A DNA stretch of 64,000 nucleotides from Brevibacillus brevis (GTDB lineage Bacteria; Bacillota; Bacilli; Brevibacillales; Brevibacillaceae). Each line of letters starts with the position of its first letter. The first letter of the stretch is position 1. Below, piece by piece: positions 26,447 through 35,270 of the stretch. The notes beneath the pieces are model-generated. The model did not search any database, was not told the DNA's origin, and saw nothing but the letters and a program-made list of their open reading frames with translations. Position numbers and translations under genes: made by a program. The stretch spans positions 1,137,501-1,201,500 of the forward strand of contig NZ_CP030117.1 of assembly GCF_001039275.2 (NCBI RefSeq). The letters run 5' to 3'.

Positions 26447-27202
26447 ATGGCGAGACTCGAAGGGAAAGTAGCGATCATTTCGGGTGGCGGAACAGGAATC
26501 GGAAAAACAACGGCGATTCGTTTTGCCAAGGAAGGTGCGAAAGTAGTCGTTACCGATATCAATCTGGAAAGTGCCTCTCAGACGGTAGCCGAAATCAAGG
26601 ATGCGGGTGGTAAAGCCATTGCGATTGCGCATGATGTAAGCCGTGAAGAGCAATGGCAGCAAGTAGTGGCAACCACTGTAGAACAATACGAGAAAGTAGA
26701 TATCCTGTTCAACAATGCAGGTATTTATATCATTAAACCATTAGCGGAGATTACCATAGAGGAATGGAATCGTCTCATGGCGATTAATGTAACGGGCGTC
26801 TTTTTGGGAATGAAGCATGTGATGCCACTCATGGCAAAACAACAAGGTGGTTCTGTCATCAATGCCTCTTCCATTGCTGGGCTTTTTGGTGCACCGGGTC
26901 ACGTCTTGTACGGAGCGAGCAAGGGAGCGGTTCGCATCATGACTAAAGATGCAGCGATGGAGTATGCGGCACAAGGTGTGCGCGTGAACTCGATTCATCC
27001 TGGCTATATCGATACAAACATGGTGTCCTATGCTTCGGAAACGACAAAGCATTCCAAAGCAGAGCTGGCACAAGCTACTCCAACAGGCCGACTTGGAACT
27101 GTCGAGGATGTAGCCAATATGGTGCTGTTCCTCGCTTCTGACGAGTCTTCCCATGTCACAGGAGCGGAATTCGTCATCGATGGTGGTGCAACAGCGCGAT
27201 AA
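26447..27202 (+). CDS. Short-chain dehydrogenase/reductase (SDR) 1
   Basis: A 251-residue classical SDR. The cofactor motif is [13 protein letters not shown], with Asp in VVTDINLES suggesting NAD preference. NNAG is FNNAGIYI. The catalytic Ser and Tyr-x-x-x-Lys are INASSIAG and YGASKGA. The C-terminal [15 protein letters not shown] is standard. It begins behind GGAGGCG and is followed 41 nt later by a related SDR. The substrate is unknown. Confidence 0.9.
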   Translation: MARLEGKVAIISGGGTGIGKTTAIRFAKEGAKVVVTDINLESASQTVAEIKDAGGKAIAIAHDVSREEQWQQVVATTVEQYEKVDILFNNAGIYIIKPLAEITIEEWNRLMAINVTGVFLGMKHVMPLMAKQQGGSVINASSIAGLFGAPGHVLYGASKGAVRIMTKDAAMEYAAQGVRVNSIHPGYIDTNMVSYASETTKHSKAELAQATPTGRLGTVEDVANMVLFLASDESSHVTGAEFVIDGGATAR

Positions 27203-27243
27203 AACGGTACGAATACCCTTTTCGAAAATAGGAGGAGTTATCC

Positions 27244-27987
27244 ATGAGACTGGAAAATAAAGTCGCGATCGTAACAGGTGGAGCAAGTGGAATCGGTGAA
27301 ACGACCGTCCGTCTCTTCGCGAAAGAAGGGGCGAAAGTAGTGATTGCTGACTTCTCCCCACGTGGAAATGAATTGGCGGAAGAGCTGAATCAAGCGGGCT
27401 TCGATGCGTTGTTCGTGAAAACGGACGTAACGAAAGAAGACGAAGTAAAAAACATGGTAAGTGCCACTGTAGAAAAGTACGGAAAGGTAGATATTCTGTT
27501 TGCCAATGCGGGTATCGCAAAAGACGCACCTAGTCATTTGTTGAGCATGGATGACTGGCAAAGAACGATTGATATTAATCTGACCGGCGTGTTTTTGTGT
27601 GATAAATACGTCATCGAGCAAATGCTGGCGCAAGGGACTGGCGGCGCGATTGTCAACTGCGGCTCGATCCATAGCCATGCCGGAAAAGCAGGTGTAACAG
27701 CATACTCTTCCGCCAAAGGTGGCGTGAAGCTCCTGACCCAGACACTGGGACTTACGTATGCGAAGCAAGGGATTCGCGTAAATGCTGTCTGCCCAGGCTA
27801 CATTGATACACCACTGATTGCTGGGCGCAATGAAGCCTTGAATGAGCACCTGATCGGGTTGCATCCAATGGGACGTTTGGGGAAACCAGAAGAAGTCGCC
27901 AAGGCTGTTCTGTTCCTCGCCAGCGACGATGCTTCCTTCGTCACAGGGACAAGCCTGCTGGTCGACGGCGGTTATACCGCACAATAA
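27244..27987 (+). CDS. Short-chain dehydrogenase/reductase (SDR) 2
   Basis: A 247-residue classical SDR with VTGGASGIGETT, acidic residue after strand 2 (VVIADFSPRG), FANAGIAKD, catalytic Ser in NCGSIHSHA and YSSAKGG. The end is VTGTSLLVDGGYTAQ. It forms an operon with the preceding SDR, to which it is clearly related, and AGGAGG stands before its ATG. They may catalyse successive or alternative steps on one substrate. Confidence 0.9.
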   Translation: MRLENKVAIVTGGASGIGETTVRLFAKEGAKVVIADFSPRGNELAEELNQAGFDALFVKTDVTKEDEVKNMVSATVEKYGKVDILFANAGIAKDAPSHLLSMDDWQRTIDINLTGVFLCDKYVIEQMLAQGTGGAIVNCGSIHSHAGKAGVTAYSSAKGGVKLLTQTLGLTYAKQGIRVNAVCPGYIDTPLIAGRNEALNEHLIGLHPMGRLGKPEEVAKAVLFLASDDASFVTGTSLLVDGGYTAQ

Positions 27988-27998
27988 ACAGTTCTTTC

Positions 27999-28032
27999 TC
28001 CTCGCGTAGATTTGTCTACTCGGGGAGATTTT
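27999..28032 (+). terminator. Terminator of the SDR operon
   Basis: TCTCC-TCG-CGTAGA pairs with TCTAC-TCG-GGGAGA and is followed by eight T. Confidence 0.85.
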
Positions 28033-28140
28033 TTTTCACAAGACTACATCGGACAAATGCCCTCAACCATCGTCCAAGCGGGCGCAAAACCGATCGAATA
28101 TGATGGGAATAAGCCATTACGCGACGGGGAGGGAGGAGTT

Positions 28141-28401
28141 TTGCCGACTTTTGTGGGCACGGTGACCATTACCAACAATGTCGGGAATATCAACTTTGGC
28201 GATACGGCAAACAACTCTCCGAAAAGCGTAACCAAAGCGTTTTCCGGTTCGGGTGGAAACAATAGTGGAAACGTAGTAAAGGTCATTAATGAAAACAGCC
28301 AAACCAATACATGGATAGGTTCAGGAGCGGCTGGAATGAAGACAGTGAAGACAAAGAAACGGAGCCGTCGAGCATCTCGAAAAGGCAAAAAGAAAAAGTA
28401 G
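28141..28401 (+). CDS. GerPA/GerPF-family spore germination-like protein
   Basis: Eighty-six residues from a TTG start just behind GGGAGGAGG. The GerPA/GerPF pattern is clear: VGTVTITNNVGNINFGDTAN, then a SP-K-x-x-x-K-x-FSGSGGNNSGNVV segment and SQTNTW. GerP proteins sit in the spore coat and help germinants reach the inner membrane. Unlike the family norm, this one ends in a very basic tail (KTKKRSRRASRKGKKKK) instead of the usual acidic/Asp-containing end. The frame is open for 43 more codons upstream, without a start-site signal. It stands alone, not in a gerPA-F operon. Confidence 0.7.
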   Translation: MPTFVGTVTITNNVGNINFGDTANNSPKSVTKAFSGSGGNNSGNVVKVINENSQTNTWIGSGAAGMKTVKTKKRSRRASRKGKKKK

Positions 28402-28525
28402 CCTTGAAAAAGGCACGTGTGAAAGTGGACAAGCTCGATAATAGAATTCAGAGTAAGACTATTGCGAATTTATGTGAATTGAGATAAAAAAGATGAAAGA
28501 CGATCGCAGAAAGGAAGCAAACCAG

Positions 28526-29671
28526 ATGACGAAAACAAATGAGGAATCACTCTTATTTACCCGTGTGAACAAGGACACGCAGGCACTGCCGATTTCGATT
28601 GAGGATTGGGAGAAAAAGGCACGCGAGGTTTTGCCGGATGGGCCATTTGATTATGTTGCCGGGGGATCAGGGGCAGAGGAAACGCTGGTAGAAAACCGGA
28701 CAGCTTTTTCCCGTTGGGCAATCATTCCGCGGATGATGCGGGATGTGACGAATCGCACCCTTGGTATTTCGATGTACAATCAAGCGTTGCGCACTCCGAT
28801 CTTTTTGGCACCTGTAGGCATGCAGACGATTTCACATCCCGATGGAGAGCTGGCGTCTGCCAGGGCGGCTGCATCAGCCGGAGTGCCGTTCGTAGCCAGT
28901 ACAGTTTCCGCTCACTCACTCGAGCATATTGCCGAAGTGATGGGTGATGCCTATCGTTGGTTTCAGCTCTATTGGTCGAATGATCGAGAGGTTTCTGCGA
29001 GCATGGTCAGACGAGCAGAAAAGTCTGGCTATTCTGCCATTGTCCTCACGGTAGATACCGTTATGCTAGGGTGGAAGCGCAGAGACTTCCGCAACGGGTA
29101 TTCGCCACTGCGGGAAGGAAAAGGACTGGCGAATTACTTGACAGACCCTGTTTTTTGCTCGCGACTTCCTGAGGTTACGCCAGAAAATGCAGTAGAAGAA
29201 GTGTTGAAAAACATTTATCATCCAGCACTCAATTGGAACGATATCGCCTTTTTGCGTGAGCATACTCGTCTACCGATTTTGGTAAAAGGCATTTTGCATC
29301 CGGATGATGCGCGACTTGCTTTAGAGCATGGTGTCGATGGAATCATCGTTTCCAATCACGGAGGGCGGCAGATGGACGGCGCCATTTCTACGCTGGATGC
29401 GTTGCCAGCGATTGCCGAGGTGGTAGCTGGCAAAATACCTGTCTTGCTCGACAGTGGCGTGCGTACAGGAGCAGATGTCGTTAAAGCGATTGCTTTAGGA
29501 GCCGATGCCATCCTGATTGGTCGTCCATTCCTGTATGGACTGGCTGTGGCCGGAGAGCAGGGCGTAGCGAGTGTCTTAGATACACTCATCCATGAATTTG
29601 ACGTCGCGATGGCACTGTCTGGCAGTAATTCTGTCGCAGACCTCAATCGCAGCATTCTTGCCCGCTTGTAA
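28526..29671 (+). CDS. FMN-dependent alpha-hydroxy-acid oxidase/dehydrogenase (lactate 2-monooxygenase-like)
   Basis: A 381-residue TIM-barrel flavoprotein. The active-site signature SNHGGRQMD with catalytic His and Arg is present, FMN contacts include APVGMQTISHPDGE and LLDSGVRTGADVVKAIALGADA, and the Tyr near the start is in FDYVAGGSGAEET. It oxidises L-2-hydroxy acids such as lactate. Overall length and the LYWSNDREV and DTVMLGWKRRD segments resemble lactate 2-monooxygenase more than plain lactate oxidase, but the product is not certain. The ATG at 28526 is behind AAAGGAAG. Confidence 0.87.
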   Translation: MTKTNEESLLFTRVNKDTQALPISIEDWEKKAREVLPDGPFDYVAGGSGAEETLVENRTAFSRWAIIPRMMRDVTNRTLGISMYNQALRTPIFLAPVGMQTISHPDGELASARAAASAGVPFVASTVSAHSLEHIAEVMGDAYRWFQLYWSNDREVSASMVRRAEKSGYSAIVLTVDTVMLGWKRRDFRNGYSPLREGKGLANYLTDPVFCSRLPEVTPENAVEEVLKNIYHPALNWNDIAFLREHTRLPILVKGILHPDDARLALEHGVDGIIVSNHGGRQMDGAISTLDALPAIAEVVAGKIPVLLDSGVRTGADVVKAIALGADAILIGRPFLYGLAVAGEQGVASVLDTLIHEFDVAMALSGSNSVADLNRSILARL

Positions 29672-29696
29672 GGGAAGCAGCTCAATCGTACCCATT

Positions 29697-29745
29697 GTTG
29701 AAAAAAGTGAGCCAGTCTACATGCGCTGGTTCATTTTTTTCGCAA
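29697..29745 (+). terminator. Terminator after the hydroxy-acid oxidase
   Basis: TGAGCCAG pairs with CTGGTTCA, preceded by an A-run and followed by TTTTTTT. Confidence 0.8.
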
Positions 29746-29774
29746 AAATGTTATTTCTACCGTAACTGTTCTCG

Positions 29775-29802
29775 TTGATCTTTCGGAAAAACATGGTAAA
29801 AT
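29775..29802 (+). promoter_or_regulatory. Sigma-A-type promoter of the GGDEF-EAL gene
   Basis: TTGATC and TAAAAT are separated by 16 nt. Transcription would begin near 29809, placing a strong hairpin-plus-T-run about 20-45 nt into the leader. Confidence 0.55.
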
Positions 29803-29829
29803 GGAACGAACTTGTATTCAGAACGTTAC

Positions 29830-29857
29830 GATCCTTCTGTAAGGATCATTTTTTTTG
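29830..29857 (+). terminator. Intrinsic terminator inside the GGDEF-EAL leader
   Basis: GATCCTT-CTGT-AAGGATC followed by A and eight T. It lies between the predicted promoter and the start codon 25 nt further on, so it could act as an attenuator. Confidence 0.75.
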
Positions 29858-29882
29858 ACTGTATCCAAAGCAGGTGATGGAA

Positions 29883-32009
29883 ATGAAAAACCAAATGATG
29901 TCTTCACTGACACCCCAAGATTGGGTAGGGCTACTACGTGAAAAAGATGGTGAGCTGAACATGGTTGTGAATGAGCTGGCAGATGTCAAATACGCTTTGG
30001 ACCAATCCACGATCTTGGCAATTACGGACAATAAGGGGATAATTTTGCGGGCAAATGAGCAATTTTGCCTCATATCGAAATACGAACGAAGCGAATTGAT
30101 TGGAAATGACCATCGTATTCTTAATTCGGGTTTTCATCCGAAAGGCTTTTTTAAAGATATGTGGTCTTGTATTCGATCTGGCCAGGTCTGGCGGGGGGAA
30201 ATTCGCAATCGCGCAAAAGATGGCAGCTATTATTGGGTCGATACCACCATCGTGCCATTTAAGAATCAAGCGGGCGAAATCTATCAATACCTTTCCATTC
30301 GCAGTGATATCACGGCTCGCAAGCAGATGGAAGACGAGCTCAAGCGGAGTGAAGAAAAGTATCGCATCATCGCGGAAAACACGTCAGATATCATCAGCAT
30401 CATCAACCTGGATGGAGAGTTTCTCTATTTGTCCCCATCTCACAAGCGTGTGTGGGAGCATACCGTTCCTGATGAGGAAATCCATAACTTGTTCGAGTGG
30501 ATTGTAGAGGATGACCGGGATATTTTTGCTTATGCGATTCAGCATGCCTTCTCTACACGTAAAGAGTACATGGTAGAGTGCCGGATTAACACCCAAAGAA
30601 ACGATGTGATCTGGACAGAAAGCAAAATCAATCCGATAGCGGATGAAGAAGGAAATGTGACCAAGCTGCTCCTCGTTACCCGTGACGTCACAGACCGAAA
30701 ACAGTCCGAAGAGACGATTCACCACTTGGCTTATCACGATGCGTTGACAGATCTGCCGAATCGACGAATGTATGTCCAACAGCTCAGCAAGGAAATGATG
30801 CAGGCCAAGCGTTTCCAATCGAATCTGGCTGTGCTGTTTTTGGATTTGGATCGGTTCAAGGATGTGAACGATTCGTTTGGTCATGACGTAGGGGATATGT
30901 TGCTGATCGAAGCATCAAAGCGTCTACAGGCATGCCTCAAGCCAGGAGATGTCGTGGCCAGGTTGGGTGGAGACGAATTTACGATTATGCAGAACCAGTT
31001 GCAAGATCGAAACGAAGCGACTGCATTGGCAGAGCAGATCATGAATCAGTTGCAGCGGCCGTTTGAATTGGATGGTCATGTGTTCAACGTGTCGTGCAGC
31101 ATCGGCATCGCCTTGTACCCGCAGGATGGGGACAACCCTGAAGATTTGTTGAAACGGGCCGATACGGCGTTATATACAGTGAAATCGCGCGGGAAGAATG
31201 GATATGACTTTTTCGATCCGACGATGGAGGCGAAGTCGCTGGAGCGTATCTTGATGGAAAATGAGATGCGGAAAGCCATTGAACAAGAGCAGTTCCAAAT
31301 TTACTACCAGCCCAAGATCGATATCGCGACTAGCGCGATGACAGGCATGGAGGCGCTCGTCAGATGGGTGCATCCAGAGCTTGGCATCATTCCGCCGAAT
31401 CGTTTTATCCCTATCGCTGAGGAGACAGGGATGATTCTGGCACTCGGGGAATGGATATTGAAACAGGCGTGCAAACAAAATAAAATTTGGCACGATCAAG
31501 GATATACGCTGAAGGTCTCTGTGAATTTGTCAGCAAGACAGATCTATCAAAAAGATCTGGTCGAGATGATCAAGGATATACTTCGGGAAACAAATCTGTC
31601 TCCTGATTGGCTGGAGCTCGAGATTACGGAGAGCATTTTTGTCAAAATGGAAGAGGCGACGGCAGTCCTGCAACAGATTCGAGACATCGGCATCCAAATT
31701 TCGATTGATGATTTTGGGACAGGCTATAGCTCGTTTAGTTATATTAAAAGTTTGCCAGTCGATACGATCAAAATTGACGCCTCGTTTATTCGCGACATTC
31801 ATCACAACCAAGAGAGTCAAGCGATTGTAAAAGCGATTGTTACGATCGCGCAAAGTCTCAATATGAATGTCATCGCAGAGGGAATTGAGCTCCATGATCA
31901 AGTAGCGGCTTTGAAGGAAAATGGCTGCGACCACGGTCAAGGCTATTTGTTCAGCAAACCGCTTCCGACAGATGATTTTGACCAGTTCCTTCGTCAAGAG
32001 CAGCAATAA
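29883..32009 (+). CDS. PAS-PAS-GGDEF-EAL cyclic-di-GMP protein
   Basis: A 708-residue cytoplasmic sensor-enzyme. Two PAS domains occupy about residues 40-150 (with NRAKDGSYYWVDTTIVPF and a PAC end) and 155-275. The diguanylate cyclase domain has an intact RLGGDEFTIM near 365, and an upstream R-x-x-D inhibitory site is not obvious. The phosphodiesterase domain has MEALVRWVHP, the loop-6 IDDFGTGYSS and ELEITESIF. Both enzymatic motifs look active, so it may make or degrade c-di-GMP depending on PAS input. The ATG at 29883 follows CAGGTGATGG. It is a plausible partner for the c-di-GMP riboswitch at 18.5 kb. Confidence 0.92.
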   Translation: MKNQMMSSLTPQDWVGLLREKDGELNMVVNELADVKYALDQSTILAITDNKGIILRANEQFCLISKYERSELIGNDHRILNSGFHPKGFFKDMWSCIRSGQVWRGEIRNRAKDGSYYWVDTTIVPFKNQAGEIYQYLSIRSDITARKQMEDELKRSEEKYRIIAENTSDIISIINLDGEFLYLSPSHKRVWEHTVPDEEIHNLFEWIVEDDRDIFAYAIQHAFSTRKEYMVECRINTQRNDVIWTESKINPIADEEGNVTKLLLVTRDVTDRKQSEETIHHLAYHDALTDLPNRRMYVQQLSKEMMQAKRFQSNLAVLFLDLDRFKDVNDSFGHDVGDMLLIEASKRLQACLKPGDVVARLGGDEFTIMQNQLQDRNEATALAEQIMNQLQRPFELDGHVFNVSCSIGIALYPQDGDNPEDLLKRADTALYTVKSRGKNGYDFFDPTMEAKSLERILMENEMRKAIEQEQFQIYYQPKIDIATSAMTGMEALVRWVHPELGIIPPNRFIPIAEETGMILALGEWILKQACKQNKIWHDQGYTLKVSVNLSARQIYQKDLVEMIKDILRETNLSPDWLELEITESIFVKMEEATAVLQQIRDIGIQISIDDFGTGYSSFSYIKSLPVDTIKIDASFIRDIHHNQESQAIVKAIVTIAQSLNMNVIAEGIELHDQVAALKENGCDHGQGYLFSKPLPTDDFDQFLRQEQQ

Positions 32010-32023
32010 TATGGCAGGAACCA

Positions 32024-32055
32024 AAGCCGGGTGAGAACATCCGGCTTCTTCTTTT
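32024..32055 (+). terminator. Terminator after the GGDEF-EAL gene
   Basis: AAGCCGG pairs with CCGGCTT and is followed by CTTCTTTTG. Confidence 0.75.
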
Positions 32056-32121
32056 GTGTGGTACTATAAGAGGCGGACAAAAACATAAGAGCAAGTTTGC
32101 AGCTAGAAAGGGAGGCCCCTC

Positions 32122-33027
32122 GTGGGAAAGTTTTCAGGTAAGACTGTTGTCGCTATTGCAAGTTTGGTATTGATGTGGGGATTAAGCTGGTCGATCTACA
32201 AAATGTCACTCGCCTATACGCCACCGATTTTGTTCGCAGGAATGCGTTCGCTGATTGGCGGACTTCTGCTCGCTTTATTTATTTTACCGAAATGGAAAAA
32301 GATCAACTGGCGTGAAAACTGGTTGCGCTATTGTATATCTGCCTTTCTGAATACATTGTGCTTTTACGGCATTCAGACGGTTGGACTCGTGTATTTGCCA
32401 GGTGGATTATTCTCTGTGCTGGTGTACTTCCAGCCAATCTTGATTGGACTCTTTGCCTGGTTGTGGCTGGGTGAGAGCATGACGGTGCTCAAGATCATTG
32501 GGCTGATCATGGGATTCCTCGGGATACTTGCGGTCAGTGCAGATGGACTGACTGGACAGGTTTCCATCGTGGGCGTCATTTTAGGTTTGTTGACGGCTCT
32601 GACGTGGGCGCTGGGCGTGATCTATGTGAAAAAGGTCAGTGCCAAGGTAGATTCTCTGTGGATGGTTGCCATGCAATGTATCATTGGTGGCGCGGCCTTA
32701 ACTCTTTTGGGGACAGGTGTAGAGAGCTGGTCCGACATTGTCTGGAATGTACCTTATTTGATCGGTCTGAGCTATGGCGCTACATTTGGTGTACCGATTG
32801 CCATTGTCATTTACTTTGGGCTCGTGAATGCAGGCGAAGCGAGCAAGGTAGCAGCCTTTACGTTTCTCGTGCCGCTCATCGCAGTTGTCACGGGCACTAT
32901 TTTCATGGATGAGCCGGTTACGTATTCACTCATCGCTGGTCTGGTATTGATCGTGTGCAGTATTTGCTTGGTGAACTATCAGAAAAAGATACGACAGCCT
33001 GCAATTGCCAATACTCTCAATCGTTAA
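32122..33027 (+). CDS. EamA/DMT-family transporter
   Basis: A 301-residue membrane protein with ten predicted spans in two EamA repeats (first: FAGMRSLIGGLLLALFILP; second: VGVILGLLTALTWALGVIYV). This is the drug/metabolite transporter layout, usually exporting amino acids or small metabolites. The specific substrate is unknown. The start is GTG at 32122 behind GGGAGGCCCCTC. A terminator follows. Confidence 0.85.
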   Translation: MGKFSGKTVVAIASLVLMWGLSWSIYKMSLAYTPPILFAGMRSLIGGLLLALFILPKWKKINWRENWLRYCISAFLNTLCFYGIQTVGLVYLPGGLFSVLVYFQPILIGLFAWLWLGESMTVLKIIGLIMGFLGILAVSADGLTGQVSIVGVILGLLTALTWALGVIYVKKVSAKVDSLWMVAMQCIIGGAALTLLGTGVESWSDIVWNVPYLIGLSYGATFGVPIAIVIYFGLVNAGEASKVAAFTFLVPLIAVVTGTIFMDEPVTYSLIAGLVLIVCSICLVNYQKKIRQPAIANTLNR

Positions 33028-33040
33028 TGGAGACGACACA

Positions 33041-33075
33041 AAAACAGCCGACACTTCACAGGTTCGGCTGTTTTT
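33041..33075. terminator. Bidirectional terminator
   Basis: AAAACAGCCGA pairs with TCGGCTGTTTT between the convergent EamA and nadD genes. Confidence 0.85.
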
Positions 33076-33085
33076 ATTATGGGGA

Positions 33086-33724
33086 CTATAGGTAAGGCTC
33101 TTTGTAGATTCCTTTTTCATAAATGTACTGTAGGCAGGTATCCGGCAACAGGAAGCTGGGGTCGCCGCCCTTGCGGATTTCGTCTCGGATGTAGGTAGAG
33201 CTGATTCCCATGTTGATGCCCTTGCTCATGATGAGAAAATGCTCGTCGTGATTGCGCAACAGCGCGTCCTCTGCGATCAGGTCAGCGGTCGGATAGCCTT
33301 CACGAGACATCACGATGAAATTGAAGCCTGCAACCAGCTTTTCAGCGTTGCCCCAGTTCGACAGTCCCTCTAACAAATCCGATCCCATGATGAAAAAGAG
33401 CTCGTCGTTTGGGTACTTCTTTTTCATGTGCATCATCGTATCATACGTATAGGTTTCACCTGGCAAGCCATCCATCTCGACTGTAGAAATTTCGAAAAGT
33501 GGCTCTCCATACTTGTTTGTTTTGTGTGTACTGCTCGCCAAAGCCAGTTTGAGCATGTGCAAGCGATGGACGTCCTCTGTCTGCAATTTTTTATCATGAC
33601 GCTTTGAAGAGCATGGTACGAAAATGACTTTGTCCAGTCGTCTCCGGTGAGCGACGGTCGCTGCCGTGAACAAATGGCTGTACGTGATGGGGTCAAAGCT
33701 GCTGCCATAAATGCCGATTCGCAT
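33086..33724 (-). CDS. nadD: Nicotinate-nucleotide adenylyltransferase
   Basis: A 212-residue nucleotidyltransferase of the NadD fold that joins NaMN (or NMN) with ATP. The (H/T)xxH site is IYGSSFDPITYSHLFTA, where the usual HxGH appears as TYSH. LFFIMGSDLLEGLSNWGNAEKL and the C-terminal ISSTYIRDEIRKG are diagnostic. It is the last gene of an nrtR-pncA-nadD run. This may be a salvage-dedicated copy, with another nadD elsewhere in the chromosome; that is inference from the context and the atypical motif. Confidence 0.83.
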   Translation of the reverse strand: MRIGIYGSSFDPITYSHLFTAATVAHRRRLDKVIFVPCSSKRHDKKLQTEDVHRLHMLKLALASSTHKTNKYGEPLFEISTVEMDGLPGETYTYDTMMHMKKKYPNDELFFIMGSDLLEGLSNWGNAEKLVAGFNFIVMSREGYPTADLIAEDALLRNHDEHFLIMSKGINMGISSTYIRDEIRKGGDPSFLLPDTCLQYIYEKGIYKEPYL

Positions 33725-33753
33725 GAAAATTGCCTCCTATCGTCATGAGCCTA

Positions 33754-34299
33754 TTATTTTTTGCGGATAGTCATGCCAAGCTGGTTCTGAAAGTGACCGA
33801 GAGCCCATTTGTGACCTTCTGGAAGAAAGCTCGCTACTGCATCCTCGTGGATGACGACAGAAAAGCCGTTATAGAAGCCTTCAATCGCTGTATGCAATAC
33901 ACAAATGTCCGTGCAGACACCTACCAGATGAACCTCAGTGATACCTCTCGTCCGCAACAATAACGCAAGGTCGGTACCTTGGAAAGCACTGTAGCGGGTC
34001 TTATCCATCCAGTGAATCGTATCTTCGAATTCCTCGTAAATCTCCTGAATGCTGCCATACAAATTCCGGCCAGCCGTACCGATAATGTTGTGCGGAGGGT
34101 AGAGTCCTGTCTCAGGGTGGTACGGGTCCTGCTCTCGATGAGCGTCGACTGCCATGACGACAAAATCGCCTTCTGCGAGGAAGTCGCGGATCAATTCTCC
34201 AATGCGTCCTTCAATAGCCTGACCAGGCTCTCCACAAGTCAATGCACCATCTGTCGCGACAAAATCATTCGTGTAGTCGATCACGATCAAAGCTTTCAT
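33754..34299 (-). CDS. pncA: Nicotinamidase-like cysteine hydrolase
   Basis: A 181-residue isochorismatase-fold amidohydrolase that converts nicotinamide to nicotinate. The catalytic triad Asp-Lys-Cys is visible: Asp in VIDYTNDFV, Lys in WMDKTRYSAF and Cys in VGVCTDICVLHTA. The metal-binding region is AVDAHREQDPYHPET. Flanking NrtR and NadD genes fit the NAD salvage role well. GGAGG precedes the ATG. Confidence 0.87.
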   Translation of the reverse strand: MKALIVIDYTNDFVATDGALTCGEPGQAIEGRIGELIRDFLAEGDFVVMAVDAHREQDPYHPETGLYPPHNIIGTAGRNLYGSIQEIYEEFEDTIHWMDKTRYSAFQGTDLALLLRTRGITEVHLVGVCTDICVLHTAIEGFYNGFSVVIHEDAVASFLPEGHKWALGHFQNQLGMTIRKK

Positions 34300-34327
34300 G
34301 GAAAAAACCTCCTGAATGTGGACTTTT

Positions 34328-35116
34328 TCAGTAAATCATGGCAGTTGGCGTAAAGCCGGTAAAGCGATAGAGCTTGGCTGGCGAATTCGAAAACTCGGTC
34401 GAGTAGACAGGCTGTCCGTCAGCCGATAGAACTGGCTCGAGCAGTCCTTGCCGTCTGGTTGTCGCAAGCAGGCGCCGCTCAAAATTGCCGCGATCTTTTG
34501 CCGAAAAGGATGGAACGACGGACTCGATCACTTGCAGCAGTTCGCTCAAGGTAAACTCATCTGGCAAAAACGCTTTGGCGATAGTCGTTTGCAGCATCTG
34601 CTCACGAACGCGCTGTAAGGCGTCAGTCAAAATTTCACGATGATCAAAAGCAAGGTTGAGGGCAAAAGCTTCCTCAATCGGAAATAGCCGCGCGTCGGAT
34701 GCATCGTCGTTTGCCTGTGCGTGCTTCAATAAATCTTCATGGACGAGGGAGACATAGGCAACACTCGGGATCCAACCACGAGGGTCTCTTCCGGGCCTGT
34801 AGTACGTCTTCAACTGCTCGATGTGTACATCGCGGTCGATATTCGTCTCTTCTTTCAACTCGCGATAGGCGCATTCGTCCAGAGTCTCCGATTCATGGGA
34901 AAAACCGCCAGGCAAGGCCCATTGCTCTCCAAATGTATCGCTTTTTCGCTTGATCAGAAGAACGGCCAATTGTTTGAGTGGCAGCGATTTGGTTTTTGTT
35001 TGGCGCGGGATGGAAAGGATCGTAAAGAGGCAAATATCTGTTGGAAGTCCATCCGGTGAGCGGTACTTTTTGGTCCGAAAGTGGATGCGTTTGGCTCGAA
35101 GGGGAGACGTACTCAC
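34328..35116 (-). CDS. nrtR: NrtR-type Nudix transcriptional regulator
   Basis: A 262-residue protein: an N-terminal Nudix domain (about 30-170) with the box GGFSHESETLDECAYRELKE followed by ETNI (the last Gly of the consensus is Asn), then a C-terminal winged helix (about 180-255: TLSELLQVIESVVPSFSAKDRGNFERRL). This architecture is that of NrtR, which represses NAD genes and senses ADP-ribose or related nucleotides. The GTG start at 35116 follows AAAGGATG. It heads the operon with pncA and nadD and probably represses its own promoter through the palindrome at 35165. Confidence 0.87.
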   Translation of the reverse strand: MSTSPLRAKRIHFRTKKYRSPDGLPTDICLFTILSIPRQTKTKSLPLKQLAVLLIKRKSDTFGEQWALPGGFSHESETLDECAYRELKEETNIDRDVHIEQLKTYYRPGRDPRGWIPSVAYVSLVHEDLLKHAQANDDASDARLFPIEEAFALNLAFDHREILTDALQRVREQMLQTTIAKAFLPDEFTLSELLQVIESVVPSFSAKDRGNFERRLLATTRRQGLLEPVLSADGQPVYSTEFSNSPAKLYRFTGFTPTAMIY

Positions 35117-35158
35117 AAGATCATCCTTTCCGTTTGCTCGAATCAGTTATCATGCTTT

Positions 35159-35188
35159 TATGTTATGATATCATTTTAACAATGTCAA
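35159..35188 (-). promoter_or_regulatory. nrtR operon promoter with operator-like palindrome
   Basis: On the minus strand TTGACA (35183-35188) and TAACAT (35160-35165) are 17 nt apart. The perfect palindrome ATGATATCAT (35165-35174) lies in the spacer against the -10 element, flanked by TGTTA and TAACA outer half-sites (35161-35181). A repressor bound here would block RNA polymerase. Confidence 0.7.
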
Positions 35189-35208
35189 TATTACAATGTA
35201 AAAAACTG

Positions 35209-35241
35209 TGAAAAAAGACGTCTGTGAATGTCAGACGTCTC
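35209..35241 (-). terminator. Terminator of the yceI gene
   Basis: On the minus strand GACGTCTG pairs with CAGACGTC and is followed by TTTTTT. Confidence 0.85.
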
Positions 35242-35270
35242 TCGAAGTCATACCTGCGAAAAGCGATTGA

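Noticed and set aside
27238-27984. A 248-codon open frame antisense to the second SDR gene
   Set aside because: The SDR frame carries all catalytic motifs; the antisense frame is a mirror artefact.
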